In this document: piece after piece, positions 1-9,635 of the stretch
Layout of the letters: the number at the start of each line of letters is the position of its first letter
How positions within the stretch are numbered: position 1 is the first letter of the stretch
Source: Lewinellaceae bacterium SD302
Lineage (GTDB): Bacteria > Bacteroidota > Bacteroidia > Chitinophagales > Saprospiraceae
NCBI GenBank assembly: GCA_002591745.1
Contig: PDLQ01000006.1
Coordinates: 62,001 to 126,000, forward strand
DNA: 64,000 nt
Direction of reading: 5' to 3'
Notes under the pieces: generated by a model
What the model saw: only the letters and a program-made list of their open reading frames with translations
Told to the model about the DNA's origin: nothing
Databases searched by the model: none
Translations under genes and position numbers: made by a program

Positions 1-198
1 GCCAAAACGAAAAAATCTGTTTTCTGCTGACAGTTCAGCTTGATATCTCCGTTCCAGACTGTCGTTGATCCTCAGTTCACGGAGACTCATGCGCAAGTCT
101 GCCTGTCCGCACTCTAGTGTACTCACCGGTGTCTGGCCTTTAAGCTGAAAGCCAATACAAAGGAGGAGGGTATAAAATAGTTGCTGGGATAATTTCAT
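1..198 (-). CDS. Secreted protein of unknown function, N-terminal fragment
   Basis: An open frame starts with ATG at 198 and runs off the left edge of the window after 66 codons without a stop. Residues 1-21 look like a Sec signal peptide: MKLSQQ, then a hydrophobic stretch LFYTLLLCIGF, with likely cleavage near LKGQ. The mature part begins with a short segment containing one Cys (LECGQADLRM) followed by a charged, probably helical region rich in Arg and Glu. It is divergent from the acetyltransferase gene at 261. Too little is visible to assign a family; the signal peptide and absence of stops make it a probable real gene. Confidence 0.55.
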   Translation of the reverse strand, partial: MKLSQQLFYTLLLCIGFQLKGQTPVSTLECGQADLRMSLRELRINDSLERRYQAELSAENRFFRFG

Positions 199-260
199 GG
201 GTGGCGCTTAGAAAAGCTTAAAGATAAAATATCTGAGTCAAGAGGAACTATTCTTAACTT

Positions 261-1115
261 ATGTCTCTTGACTTTTCCAAACCCCCTGAGATGAAAATAT
301 TTCCGTACGATGCAAATGACCCCGCGGCATTTTTAGACAGAGCAGAAGAGAGTTGGTCCACCGACCCCGTTTTCAATAATTTGCAGTGGGCGCTGAGCCT
401 GAGATTCTGCCAGGAAGCGGGCCCCTATGCCGCCGCAATCTTCGAGGAAGCCGGGAATCGCTGGATCGGGCTGCAAACGGTAGCCAAACGCCCGATGATC
501 CTCAATGGGCCGGATGAACTTTCGGAAGGTGTAGTAAGGGCCATCCTAGATTATTTTCCAGCCTCGGCCGGACTTACAGCCAGTAAAAGTATCGTTGCGC
601 AATTGGCACCGGCCTGGGGAAAACAGATCGTAGATACCGTGCCCATGTACCTGTATGAACTCTCCGCATTGGACCCTACGGTCAAATTTGAGGGGCAGCT
701 CCGGCAAGTGGGGCAAAATGATCGTGAGCGACTCGTTCAATGGATAGAGAAATTTGCAATCGCAATCAACGAGCGACTGATCGGAAGAAATTACCGGGAA
801 GAAGCCGATAAAATGATCGCGGGAGGTCAGATCTGGTTCCTGGAAATTAACGGCCAGGTGGTCAGCATGGCGGGCAGCACACGTTCGGTTGGCGGCGTGG
901 CCTGTGTAAATTACGTCTATACCCCGGAGGAGTCAAGGGGCAGGGGCTTCGCAAGTAGCAATGTCGGTTTATTAAGTGAATACTTGTTGCGCTCACACCA
1001 AAAGACCTGCCTGTACGCCGAAGAAGGATATCCTGCCAGCAACCGGGTTTACCAAAAACTGGGCTACGAAATCGTCTCAAGGGTAGTAGAGGTAGATTTT
1101 AAGCAGGATAGTTAA
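261..1115 (+). CDS. GNAT-family N-acetyltransferase
   Basis: A 284-residue protein whose C-terminal half (about residues 145-275) has the GNAT fold signature. The acetyl-CoA pyrophosphate-binding loop reads ESRGRGFASSNV, and the end reads YPASNRVYQKLGYEIV, typical of the last beta-alpha unit of FR47-like GNATs. The N-terminal 140 residues form an accessory domain seen in two-domain GNATs of Bacteroidota and Firmicutes. It should transfer an acetyl group from acetyl-CoA to an amine; the substrate cannot be read from sequence. Cytosolic, with no signal peptide. It stands alone, convergent with the MATE gene (gap about 9 bp). The bases around 955-965 (GCAAGTAGCAATG) are a one-mismatch relative of the dispersed CAAAGTAGCA motif. 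Confidence 0.85.
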   Translation: MSLDFSKPPEMKIFPYDANDPAAFLDRAEESWSTDPVFNNLQWALSLRFCQEAGPYAAAIFEEAGNRWIGLQTVAKRPMILNGPDELSEGVVRAILDYFPASAGLTASKSIVAQLAPAWGKQIVDTVPMYLYELSALDPTVKFEGQLRQVGQNDRERLVQWIEKFAIAINERLIGRNYREEADKMIAGGQIWFLEINGQVVSMAGSTRSVGGVACVNYVYTPEESRGRGFASSNVGLLSEYLLRSHQKTCLYAEEGYPASNRVYQKLGYEIVSRVVEVDFKQDS

Positions 1116-1124
1116 GGTAGAGGA

Positions 1125-2516
1125 CTAGTGGCCCGGCGGTCTTTCAATTTCCCGCTGCTCACTTTCTGCTATCTTTTTCATTGCGCGCTGAACCAATACG
1201 ACCAGCCAGATAGTAACGATCACGTCGATCCCGGTGGCACCATAATAAACACCACTGAGGCCGAGATAACGGGGTAGGAAAATCATCACCGGCACGAAAA
1301 AAACCAGTTGTCTTGCTACACCGACGATGCTGGCGTATTTGGGCCGGTCTACGGCGGGTAGCCAGGTCAGGGCATTGAAAACCAGGGGCAGCATTGGCAT
1401 CACCAGCATATAGACCCTGAAATGCAATAAGTCGTTTCCGGTAAAGACGACATCCGGCAAAACCAGCCGTAAACTGAGTTCCGGGAAGATGTTCATAAAT
1501 ATCCAGAAAGGAAGGATTATGTACAGCCCCGTCCGGACAAAAAGCCAGTAACTCTCCTGGGTTCGTTTAATCTTTCGGGCACCAAAATTCACTCCGGCAA
1601 TTGGCTGTAAAGCTCGCATTAAACCGAAGAGGGGGGTCATTAAAAGTACTACAATCCGATTGCCGGCGGCAAAAAAGGAGACGTCGTATTCGGAATTATC
1701 GCTTACTCCAACGATGGCATTAAAGATCACCAAAGCCTGAATCAGCCCCATGACACTGAGAATGAACCCGGGAAATCCCAGTTGTAAGATCCGTCTAAAA
1801 ACCCTGGCGTCATACTTCAGAGAAAATGGATTTGCGAGAAAAGACACCTTAGGCCCCGCGAAATAGCGAAACTCCGCGATACAGTAAACGAGCATGCCGG
1901 CATTAGTCGCCCAGGCCGCTCCTGCGATTCCTAAGTCCGTGTAAGAAATGAGTAGGGGAGTGAGGGCCAGGTTCAGCACCAATCCATAAGCCATCATACG
2001 GGCTGCAGTGGCCATTTTACCCTCTCCACGAATGATGAAATTCAAGGCGAGGCCGTAAATCCATAATGGGGATCCCCACAAAGTGGCCCGGAAATAAGTA
2101 ACCCCATATTCCAGAATTTCGCCTTCACCTCCCATCAGGCTGACCATTTCCGGAGCAAAGAAATAACCGGGTACGGCAAACAACAGGCTGCTCGTCAGGA
2201 CGATCAGGTTGTTGTTCGCCAGTAAAAGTTCCTGGGTCTCTTCGTCTTCTTCTCCGATGGCGATGCTAAGCAGATTAGCCGCTCCCGTACCTGCCAGAGA
2301 ACTGAAGCCCATGGTCATCGCGGCCAGCGGAAAGGCCAGTGCAATGCCCGCCAGAGCCGTTTCATTCATCAGCTGGCCGACGTAGACCGTATCCATAAAA
2401 GCGTTGAGACCATAAAGGATCATCGCCGCAATGGCCGGTAAAGCTAGCTTCCACATTACCTTTGGCAGGGGTGCGGTCAGCAGAAATTCGCGACGTTCAT
2501 CGGCTTGGAGAGACAT
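1125..2516 (-). CDS. MATE-family multidrug/cation antiporter
   Basis: A 463-residue integral membrane protein with about 12 predicted transmembrane segments in two homologous halves, the MATE (MatE) layout. It opens with a cytosolic stretch and LPKVMWKLALPAIAAMIL, the usual first helix of MepA/NorM-like exporters, and contains the typical RNA-type loop 'QPIAGVNFGARK' around residue 310. The family exports drugs or metabolites in exchange for Na+ or H+ across the inner membrane. The start ATG at 2516 precedes the first helix at the normal distance. An imperfect palindromic repeat (2525-2575) separates it from the typA gene upstream. The substrate is unknown. Confidence 0.9.
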   Translation of the reverse strand: MSLQADERREFLLTAPLPKVMWKLALPAIAAMILYGLNAFMDTVYVGQLMNETALAGIALAFPLAAMTMGFSSLAGTGAANLLSIAIGEEDEETQELLLANNNLIVLTSSLLFAVPGYFFAPEMVSLMGGEGEILEYGVTYFRATLWGSPLWIYGLALNFIIRGEGKMATAARMMAYGLVLNLALTPLLISYTDLGIAGAAWATNAGMLVYCIAEFRYFAGPKVSFLANPFSLKYDARVFRRILQLGFPGFILSVMGLIQALVIFNAIVGVSDNSEYDVSFFAAGNRIVVLLMTPLFGLMRALQPIAGVNFGARKIKRTQESYWLFVRTGLYIILPFWIFMNIFPELSLRLVLPDVVFTGNDLLHFRVYMLVMPMLPLVFNALTWLPAVDRPKYASIVGVARQLVFFVPVMIFLPRYLGLSGVYYGATGIDVIVTIWLVVLVQRAMKKIAESEQREIERPPGH

Positions 2517-2524
2517 AAAAGTGA

Positions 2525-2575
2525 TGATTTAATGAATCAATGACAACGTGATTAAATCAATGATCCATTAAATCA
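2525..2575. repeat. Intergenic palindromic spacer, TGATTTAATGA family
   Basis: Two arms, 2525-2539 (TGATTTAATGAATCA) and 2561-2575 (TGATCCATTAAATCA), are inverted copies matching at 14 of 15 positions. Related TGATTTAATGA arms occur at 33117-33199, and looser ATGATT-rich spacers lie at 20340-20401, 33884-33927 and 35395-35470. All lie between genes. Confidence 0.7.
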
Positions 2576-2583
2576 CCTGATCA

Positions 2584-4389
2584 TTAGTAATTGATCTTCA
2601 TTCCACGCTTCCGCTCGGCTTCCCGCAACAGGATTTTCCGCAGTCGGATGCTCTCCGGTGTAACTTCCACGTACTCGTCGGCCTGAATGTATTCCAGGGC
2701 TTCTTCGAGCGTGAATTTACGGGGGGGGATCAACTTGGCCTTGTCGTCAGCACCGCTGGAGCGCATATTCGACATCTTCTTGGTCTTGGTCACATTCACT
2801 ACCAGGTCGTTGTTACGACTGTTCTCGCCGATCACCTGACCTTCGTAGATCTCGTCATTGGCTTCTACGAAGAAGCGGCCACGGTCTTGCAGGTTGTTGA
2901 TAGAGTAGGGGATGGCTTTGCCAAGTTCCATGGAGATCAACGAGCCGTTGATCCGGCCGGGAATCTCGCCCTTGTGAGGCTGGAATTCTTTGAAACGGTG
3001 GGTCATGATAGCCTCACCCTGAGTGGCGGTCAGCATATTGGAACGCATGCCAATGATGCCGCGGGAAGGAATCTCGAATTCCAGGATTACACGGTCGTTC
3101 TTAGGAAGCATGCTGCCCATCAGGCCTTTGCGCTGAGTGACCATATTGATCACCGTACCGCTCAGGTGCTCGGGCACGTCCACGGTCAGTTCTTCCACCG
3201 GTTCGTGCTTAACGCCGTCGATTTCCTTGATGATTACCTGTGGCTGGCCGATCTGGAGTTCGTAACCTTCCCGGCGCATCGTCTCAATCAGTACAGAAAG
3301 GTGCATAACGCCACGACCAAATACACGGAAGGAGTCAGCAGACTCGGTCTCTTCCACTTTCAGGGCGAGGTTACGCTCTAACTCGGCGGTGAGCCGGTCC
3401 TTGATGTGGCGGCTGGTTACGTACTTTCCTTCCTTACCGAAGAAAGGGGAATCGTTGATGGTGAAGACCATACTCAAGGTCGGCTCGTCGATGGCAATGG
3501 TTGGCAGTGCCTCAGGATTCTCTCCGGCGGCGATGGTATCACCGATCTCGAAACCTTCAACTCCGAAAACGGCACAGATGTCACCGGCTTGTACTTCGTC
3601 AACTTCCACCCGGCCAAAACCTTCGTAAGTATAGAGGTTGCGTGCTTTTGATTTGGTTTCCGTTCCGTCACGACTAATGAGGGTCAGGGGCTGATTGGTT
3701 TTCAGGGTGCCACGGGTCAGTTTGCCAATAGCCATACGGCCAATGTACTTGCTGAACTCAATACTGGTCACCAGCAATTGAGTATTGCCTTCCGGGATTT
3801 CCGGAGCAGGTACGTGCTCCAGAATAGCGTCCAGTAGGGGAACGATACTATCCGTTTCATCCTTCCAGTCAGTACTCATCCAATTGTTCTTGGCTGAACC
3901 GTAAAGGGTAGGGAAGTCGAGTTGTTCTTCAGTGGCATCCAGGCTGAACATCAGGTCGAAAACAGCTTCGTGAACCTCATCGGGGGTACAGTTGGGCTTG
4001 TCTACCTTATTGACAACCACCAATGGGTTAAGACCCAGATTCAAGGCTTTTTCCAGTACAAAACGGGTCTGAGGCATTGGTCCTTCAAAGGCGTCCACCA
4101 GCAACAGTACACCGTCGGCCATATTGAGGACCCGCTCTACCTCACCGCCAAAATCGGCGTGACCAGGGGTGTCGATAATATTGATCTTGGTCCCCTTGTA
4201 ATTGATGGAAACGTTCTTGGCCAGAATGGTAATCCCACGCTCGCGTTCCTGGTCGTTGCTGTCCATGATCAGTTCGCCGGGGCGTTCGTGATCTGCAAAC
4301 AACTGGCCGGCCAGCAGCATTTTGTCAACCAGGGTAGTTTTGCCGTGGTCTACGTGGGCGATGATCGCCACATTGCGGATAGATTTCAT
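2584..4389 (-). CDS. typA: Ribosome-associated GTPase BipA/TypA
   Basis: Translational GTPase of the BipA/TypA family, about 601 residues, the normal length. G1 is IAHVDHGKTTLVDK near the N-terminus, G3 is DTPGHADFGGEV, and G4 is NKVDKP; these are followed by EF-G-like domains and the BipA-specific C-terminal domain (MRSSGADDKAKLIPPRKFTLEEALEYI). It acts on the ribosome in 50S assembly and stress or cold adaptation. I chose ATG at 4389 (MKSIRNVAIIAHVDHG) because family members begin this way; an in-frame upstream start at 4410 would add seven residues. A Bacteroidota -7 box TACCTTTG (reverse of 4433-4440) gives a short leader for either start. Confidence 0.95.
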   Translation of the reverse strand: MKSIRNVAIIAHVDHGKTTLVDKMLLAGQLFADHERPGELIMDSNDQERERGITILAKNVSINYKGTKINIIDTPGHADFGGEVERVLNMADGVLLLVDAFEGPMPQTRFVLEKALNLGLNPLVVVNKVDKPNCTPDEVHEAVFDLMFSLDATEEQLDFPTLYGSAKNNWMSTDWKDETDSIVPLLDAILEHVPAPEIPEGNTQLLVTSIEFSKYIGRMAIGKLTRGTLKTNQPLTLISRDGTETKSKARNLYTYEGFGRVEVDEVQAGDICAVFGVEGFEIGDTIAAGENPEALPTIAIDEPTLSMVFTINDSPFFGKEGKYVTSRHIKDRLTAELERNLALKVEETESADSFRVFGRGVMHLSVLIETMRREGYELQIGQPQVIIKEIDGVKHEPVEELTVDVPEHLSGTVINMVTQRKGLMGSMLPKNDRVILEFEIPSRGIIGMRSNMLTATQGEAIMTHRFKEFQPHKGEIPGRINGSLISMELGKAIPYSINNLQDRGRFFVEANDEIYEGQVIGENSRNNDLVVNVTKTKKMSNMRSSGADDKAKLIPPRKFTLEEALEYIQADEYVEVTPESIRLRKILLREAERKRGMKINY

Positions 4390-4432
4390 CAAATAGGGGG
4401 TTATCGCCAACCAGGGTCAGCTAATGAGCGCG

Positions 4433-4440
4433 CAAAGGTA
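4433..4440 (-). promoter_or_regulatory. Probable -7 box of the typA promoter
   Basis: The minus strand reads TACCTTTG, an exact match to the Bacteroidota -7 element TAnnTTTG, about 44 bases upstream of the chosen typA ATG. A well-spaced -33 TTG is not clear; the nearest TTG is only 14 bases away and lies in an A/T-rich tract (4455-4472). Confidence 0.5.
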
Positions 4441-4537
4441 CGCTTTCCTACGGACAATTTTTTGAAAAAATTGCCAGCGTTTTAAGGCCTGCTACGGATT
4501 CTTATGACGTTCAAAAGCGAAGTTTCCGAATGGGCGC

Positions 4538-7500
4538 TTAATTGCCTCCGTCACCGTCTTTCTTCGGTTTTTTGAAGGGATTGAATTTATCCAGTTTCCC
4601 CTTGATCTTATCGATCTCTTCCTGAGTTTTTCCTTCGAGTTCGTCACCAACGGCGTCTTTGGCCTTGTCGATGGCCTTTTGGGCTTCGTCATTCACTTGG
4701 TTCGTAATGCCTTTCCGGCGAGCTTCCACTGCCGCCCGGATACTATCAGTAATCCGTTGCCGCTCCGCCAGGACCTGGGCTTCCAGATCCTTTTTCGCTT
4801 GTTCTGCCCTGGCTTTTTCGTCCGCCAGGCGATCGTTGGCCTGCTGCTTGGCATCGTCCAGCCGCTTGTCAACTTCGTCCTTGGCCTGATCCACCAGGTT
4901 GCCGGCGATGGAGCTACTACCGTCTCCATTCTTGGTGCCCAGTAGTCTCAGACTGGTCTTGGGGTCGGCAAAAGTACCGGCCAGTCCAATGGCAAAATTA
5001 AGGGTGTCGCCGGGGGAAACGTCCAGTCCGAGTTTAGAAACCTCGCCGGCCAATTGATCCAGCGCGCGAATGGCGGAGCCGGTCACGATGTTCCCTTCAA
5101 TCTTGTCGCGTGGTACCGCAGCTACAATACTGTAATCCATGTCCATATTCAGGCCATGGCGCCCGTTGATCTGCATCGGAATGCCGGCAATCTTCATCTT
5201 GAAAGGTTCGATCTCTACGATACCGTCCACGATGTGAAACCAGGATTTAATGTTTTTCAGGTTCAGTCGATCCTGAAGTTCTTTCACGTTCAAGGCGTTG
5301 CCCACCTTCTGCAAAGGTTTAATCGATGCCAGGCTGGCATCCAGGGTCTGCAAGAATCCTTCGGCATTGATAGTGTTGAGTTTCGGGTAGAGGTCATTAC
5401 CCAGCTTTCCGGATATAACGAGATCGCTATTGAAAGAGCCGTCGATATACTCGGCAATCGGAGCCAGCTGCTTAAAGCTATTCAGGAACTGGAAAGCTTT
5501 GGGAAAGCGCAAAGATTTGAGGTCATAGTGGAATCGGAAACCGGGGTCCCCCGGCTCGCTGGTGTCGTACGCACCGGCAAAGTCCATTGCACCACCCAAA
5601 AGTTTCATATTTCCATTTTCCACAACGACTTGCTTGTCGCGGACGACCAGGTCACCCACCACATTTTCCAACTCCATATCGGTATAAATGACCCGACCGG
5701 CGTTCAATTTGACCAGCAAATTGATGTCTTCCGGCACCGCAATTACGGCGCTGGATTCGGTGGCAGTGGCGTTACTGCTTGAGGGTGCGGCGGCGGCCTC
5801 ATTATCCATGAAGTCGTTCAGGTTGATATAGTCGCTATTCAACTGCATTTGCCCGCCAAGTATAGCGTCGCCAAAGTAATAATCCCAGGCATTGCTCACT
5901 TCACCGGAGCCTCTTAATGAGGTTTCCCCCATCGTCGTAGCCATATTGCTGACCACCAACTGATTGGCCTGGATATTTCCCGCCAGCTGATTATTCGTTA
6001 GCCGGTAGGCTCCGTATTTAATTTCTTTGGCTTCAGCCTTGATGTCGAAGTCGAAGCGGTTAAAAAGTTCTTCTGGCTTCAATGTAGCAGTGCTGGTTGA
6101 GGCGGCGTTCATTTCCGCCGGCGTACGCTTTACGGCAGTTTCGGTACTGCTTTCTTCGCTCACCCACTCGTCGGCATCGAAATAATTACTGGTAACGTCC
6201 ACCTTCCCGGTCATGGTTTTTTCCGGACTGAAGTAGGCCAGTAGGTTATTAACCGAAGCGCTACCGCTCAGATCACTTTTACCGAGTTTGAGGTTGAAAG
6301 AAGGAACGTTGACCCGCTGGGGGGTAAACTCGGCCCTGGCCTGATTCAGCACTACCCTGGGCAATCCATCGGCGGCGTACACCAGGTCTTGAATAGACAA
6401 GTCGCCATCCATGATCACGGCTCCATAGTCTTCGGCCTCGATAGTACTCTGACTTACCTGTTTGACGGTTACGTCAGCGTCGATCTGGCCGCTGAGTTCA
6501 TTGACGCCTTCCAGCGGCATCAGTTTGGCCCACTTGGCCAGGTCGATCTTACCATCCAGGCGGGCATCCACCGTAGGGTCCTTGATCGGACTAGTCAATT
6601 TAAAGTTCCCGGCGAAAGGATCTCCACCCAGGTTCATCTTAAATTGAGGGAGATTAATGGTCATTCGGTTTAGATCGGAGGAGGGGCTATTTACATCCAC
6701 CGTGGCATTTATCCCATTAATCGCTACCGGGCTGCCGGGGTACTGTACGCTACCATCGGCGATATTCATTTTTACATCGAAAGCGGGGTACTTGGGTATT
6801 TCAGCGTTAAAAGGCCCCTTGACCGAACCGTTCAGTGCAAATTTGCCGGTCGTTTTCACATCTTTGTAATCAGCGGTATATGCCGAGGGGATGAGCGACC
6901 AGATCTGACGGAAGTCGGTGCCGGGAGCATTGAAAGTCAGGTCAAAATCAATGTCATCTCCTGGAATAGCGATGGAGCCGTCGAAGCTGAGGGCCAGAGC
7001 ATTGAGCAACAGTTCGTTCTCCAGGAAAGTATAGGTGGCATTGCCTAGGTCGATGTTCATCACGGCGTCCAGTTCTCCTTTAACCTTATTCAGGTAAGCG
7101 ATACCATCCTGCTTTAAGGTGAAGCTTTGCCAGTCACTCTCGGTGTCGAGATCAAAAACGGTGGTGGTGAAGTCGCCGGTGCCCCGATGATTCAACCCCA
7201 CTGCTTCTATGCTAGTCCCCAAAAGACGATCGTCGTATAGAAAATAGCCATTCTCGATACTGTATTGCTGTAATTGGAATAGCATGCCGCCTACTGAAGA
7301 CTCTTCTTCAACTGCTACCGGTTCGTCGGATTCCTTGGCGATGTTAAAGTTGGCTAAAGTCTCGTTTAGCACCAAAATTCGGATGCTCGGATCGACCAGA
7401 TTTACTTCTTCAATCACGTACTCTCCGGTTTCGCTACCGCTGATAACGGACCAGAAATCCAGATCCACGCTGGCCTGCTTGCCCGTCGCCAGCGGATAAC

Positions 7501-7744
7501 CGGCGAAGGTGTCCACGCCAATGATGCTAAACTCATCGATAGTTAAATTGATGGCTGGAAAACTACTGAGGAATGAGACGTTTATATCTTCGAAATCGAC
7601 TTCAGCATTTACCGATTCGTTGATGCCTTGTTTGACATTTGCTACAATCTGGTCTTTGAAGAGTATCGGGGCCAAAATAGCTGCTCCGATAACGAACACG
7701 ACTAAAACGACTAAAAAAATTAGCAGGCGTTTGATGAATTTCAT
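4538..7744 (-). CDS. AsmA-like inner-membrane-anchored protein
   Basis: A 1,068-residue protein with one N-terminal transmembrane segment (residues 6-28, LLIFLVVLVVFVIGAAILAP). A long repeated beta-rich region follows, with the AsmA N-terminal pattern (FKDQIVANVKQGINESVNAEVDFEDI, broken here only for description) and the AsmA C-terminal domain near residues 780-930. AsmA/TamB-like proteins are periplasm-spanning and are linked to phospholipid transport or outer membrane assembly. The last 150 residues are very rich in Lys, Glu, Asp and Ala and should form a coiled coil (EKARAEQAKKDLEAQVLAE), unusual for AsmA and possibly a partner-binding tail. It is transcribed alone, upstream of typA on the same strand. 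The specific role is inferred from the family. Confidence 0.85.
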   Translation of the reverse strand: MKFIKRLLIFLVVLVVFVIGAAILAPILFKDQIVANVKQGINESVNAEVDFEDINVSFLSSFPAINLTIDEFSIIGVDTFAGYPLATGKQASVDLDFWSVISGSETGEYVIEEVNLVDPSIRILVLNETLANFNIAKESDEPVAVEEESSVGGMLFQLQQYSIENGYFLYDDRLLGTSIEAVGLNHRGTGDFTTTVFDLDTESDWQSFTLKQDGIAYLNKVKGELDAVMNIDLGNATYTFLENELLLNALALSFDGSIAIPGDDIDFDLTFNAPGTDFRQIWSLIPSAYTADYKDVKTTGKFALNGSVKGPFNAEIPKYPAFDVKMNIADGSVQYPGSPVAINGINATVDVNSPSSDLNRMTINLPQFKMNLGGDPFAGNFKLTSPIKDPTVDARLDGKIDLAKWAKLMPLEGVNELSGQIDADVTVKQVSQSTIEAEDYGAVIMDGDLSIQDLVYAADGLPRVVLNQARAEFTPQRVNVPSFNLKLGKSDLSGSASVNNLLAYFSPEKTMTGKVDVTSNYFDADEWVSEESSTETAVKRTPAEMNAASTSTATLKPEELFNRFDFDIKAEAKEIKYGAYRLTNNQLAGNIQANQLVVSNMATTMGETSLRGSGEVSNAWDYYFGDAILGGQMQLNSDYINLNDFMDNEAAAAPSSSNATATESSAVIAVPEDINLLVKLNAGRVIYTDMELENVVGDLVVRDKQVVVENGNMKLLGGAMDFAGAYDTSEPGDPGFRFHYDLKSLRFPKAFQFLNSFKQLAPIAEYIDGSFNSDLVISGKLGNDLYPKLNTINAEGFLQTLDASLASIKPLQKVGNALNVKELQDRLNLKNIKSWFHIVDGIVEIEPFKMKIAGIPMQINGRHGLNMDMDYSIVAAVPRDKIEGNIVTGSAIRALDQLAGEVSKLGLDVSPGDTLNFAIGLAGTFADPKTSLRLLGTKNGDGSSSIAGNLVDQAKDEVDKRLDDAKQQANDRLADEKARAEQAKKDLEAQVLAERQRITDSIRAAVEARRKGITNQVNDEAQKAIDKAKDAVGDELEGKTQEEIDKIKGKLDKFNPFKKPKKDGDGGN

Positions 7745-7973
7745 GGGGTGATGGTTTGAGTAGATAGATGTATAGAACGGTTTATACGGCCTGGTGTTTT
7801 GCTACGGTAGCAGCAATTACCAATAGAGGGCTTACAAACTAGAGACGTCTTCGTATTGGAATTTACACAAGCCGACCATGTACTTAACAGATTAGTAACA
7901 AATCTCAGCTTTTGAATCCTTTGACCTGCAAAAGAAATACGGCTAACATCCCTGAATTCACACTTCGTTAATG

Positions 7974-7981
7974 TAATTTTG
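7974..7981 (+). promoter_or_regulatory. Possible -7 box of the RNase D promoter
   Basis: TAATTTTG matches TAnnTTTG and lies 20 bases before the RNase D ATG at 8001, giving a very short leader. No clear -33 TTG at the right spacing. The rest of 7745-8000 shows nothing recognisable. Confidence 0.35.
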
Positions 7982-8000
7982 GCGGCATTAACGAAAATGA

Positions 8001-9182
8001 ATGAGCAAGACCAAAGCCGCCTATACCTTAGTAGAGACCACCGCCGGATTAGAAAAATTTGCCAAAGACGTGGAAGGCGTCAGCTGGATGGCCTTCGATA
8101 CTGAATTCATCGGAGAGAAGCGTTATTACACCTTATTGTGCTTAATTCAGGTGCAGTGTGATACGGGGAATTACCTGATTGATCCAATCAAGATCGATGA
8201 TCTTTCCGCTTTTCTGCGACTGATCGAGGATCCGACCATATGCAAGATCACCCACGCGGGGGACAACGACTACCGACTGTTGCACATGTTGTACGGTACT
8301 GTACCTAAGAACATCTTCGACACCCAGGTTGCCGCCGGCTTTATCGGTTACCGTTACCCGATGAGTTTTGGTAAATTACTGGAAGCTGAGATCGGTCTGC
8401 GTTTGGGCAAAGCCTTTGCCGTTACCGACTGGGAACAACGTCCGATGAAAGACAGTCAGATCAAGTACGCCTTGGAAGATGTACTCTATCTAAAGGAGCT
8501 TTATGATAAAATGACGGATAAGCTGAACGCCACCGGACGCCTGAGCTGGGTGAACGAAGAGTGCGACCAGATGACCGATCCCGATTACTACTACCGTGAC
8601 CCTCACCACGAGGCGCTGAATAGCCGCTTGTTGCAATCCTCACGCACAAAGGAAAGAGTATTTTTGCTTCGTCTCTACGAATGGCGACGCTCCGAAGCCG
8701 AAGCCAAGAATTACAGTAAGGAAATGATCCTGCCCAGCAAGATCATTGGTGCCCTCACCAAATCCGTCCGCTCCGGCCGCGAAGCCCTGACGGATAACCG
8801 TCGTTTGCCCGGCCGCACGATCAAACGCCACGCTGACCTTTTTCTAAAGTTGTACGCCGCAGAACCCACCGAAGAAGAGCTGGAAACCCTGAAAAGGGTA
8901 CCCCATTACAAACGTGAGGATGAGGACGACGATCTATTGCTGGAATTTCTTTACCTCCTGATGAAGTACCGTTGTAACGAAGAAGAGGTCAGCCACCAAT
9001 TGGTGATGCCCCGCAGCGCCATCAAGAAAATGAAGAATGACGAGAAAGTGCGTAAGCAAATTCTCGGGAGTGGCTGGCGCCGGGAACTACTTGGTGAGCA
9101 GTTTATCGATTGGCTGCGTCACTTCAATAAACTAAGGATCAATATTGAAGGCGGAGACATTAAGTTGAAAATGATGGAATAG
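8001..9182 (+). CDS. rnd: Ribonuclease D (DEDDy 3'-5' exonuclease with HRDC)
   Basis: A 393-residue protein. Residues 25-185 form the DnaQ-like DEDDy exonuclease: motif I is FDTEFIGEKRYY, motif II is ITHAGDNDYRLLH, motif III is the Y...D segment KYALEDVLYLKELY. The HRDC nucleic-acid-binding domain follows (about 215-290, RVFLLRLYEWRRSEAEAKN). The family trims the 3' ends of tRNA and other stable RNAs. Length and domain order are normal for RNase D. Start at ATG 8001 leaves about 24 residues before the exonuclease fold. It is followed closely by a small convergent hypothetical gene (gap about 20 bp). Confidence 0.93.
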   Translation: MSKTKAAYTLVETTAGLEKFAKDVEGVSWMAFDTEFIGEKRYYTLLCLIQVQCDTGNYLIDPIKIDDLSAFLRLIEDPTICKITHAGDNDYRLLHMLYGTVPKNIFDTQVAAGFIGYRYPMSFGKLLEAEIGLRLGKAFAVTDWEQRPMKDSQIKYALEDVLYLKELYDKMTDKLNATGRLSWVNEECDQMTDPDYYYRDPHHEALNSRLLQSSRTKERVFLLRLYEWRRSEAEAKNYSKEMILPSKIIGALTKSVRSGREALTDNRRLPGRTIKRHADLFLKLYAAEPTEEELETLKRVPHYKREDEDDDLLLEFLYLLMKYRCNEEEVSHQLVMPRSAIKKMKNDEKVRKQILGSGWRRELLGEQFIDWLRHFNKLRINIEGGDIKLKMME

Positions 9183-9203
9183 AAAGAAGCTTAGATTACG
9201 CCC

Positions 9204-9563
9204 TTACGGCCCCCAAAACATAAATCCACCTCCGTCTCGATCGGGGCCGCCTTGCCTCGGCGATGGTTGTTTCTCAATCCGTTTCTCCGTTACGAAATTC
9301 GGCCAATTGCCGTAGCCCAGGTAACGGGCTACCTTATTGATGATTTCGGTAGAAGTATCTAGTGGAAACCCTTCGTTGTTGACGAAGAGGCTTAAAGTCT
9401 GCTTATTGATCTTCTTGGCTGGTAGCGATACGTAAATCGCCCCCGTAAGATCATTGCACAGGGTAGCGGGGGCGACTTCTCGCTCGACTTTGGCCAACAA
9501 TTCCTGCCACAAAATGGGCAGCAGTCGTTCTTTGACCTGGAGATCCTGAAAGGGAAGAGACAT
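9204..9563 (-). CDS. Conserved small cytosolic protein, unknown function
   Basis: A 119-residue protein with no signal peptide or membrane segment. The N-terminal part is helical (LQVKERLLPILWQELLAKVER), the middle reads IYVSLPAKKINKQTLSLFVNNEG, and the C-terminus is Gly/Pro-rich and basic-acidic (QGGPDRDGGGFMFWGP). I recognise no family. It lies between convergent RNase D and the upstream waaA gene on its own strand (73 bp gap), so it could be co-transcribed after waaA. It is supported as a gene by a well-placed ATG, a full-length open frame and good fit between converging neighbours. Confidence 0.65.
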   Translation of the reverse strand: MSLPFQDLQVKERLLPILWQELLAKVEREVAPATLCNDLTGAIYVSLPAKKINKQTLSLFVNNEGFPLDTSTEIINKVARYLGYGNWPNFVTEKRIEKQPSPRQGGPDRDGGGFMFWGP

Positions 9564-9635
9564 TTTAATAGGGATGAACTAGCTAATCTTAGGGAGACAC
9601 TACAAATATATACCCCATATACATACGACGCAGAT

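Noticed and set aside
955-967. GCAAGTAGCAATG as another motif copy
   Set aside because: It has one core mismatch and unconserved upstream flank; not counted among the 13 exact copies.
5054-5782. A 242-codon plus-strand frame
   Set aside because: Antisense to the AsmA-like gene and without protein features.
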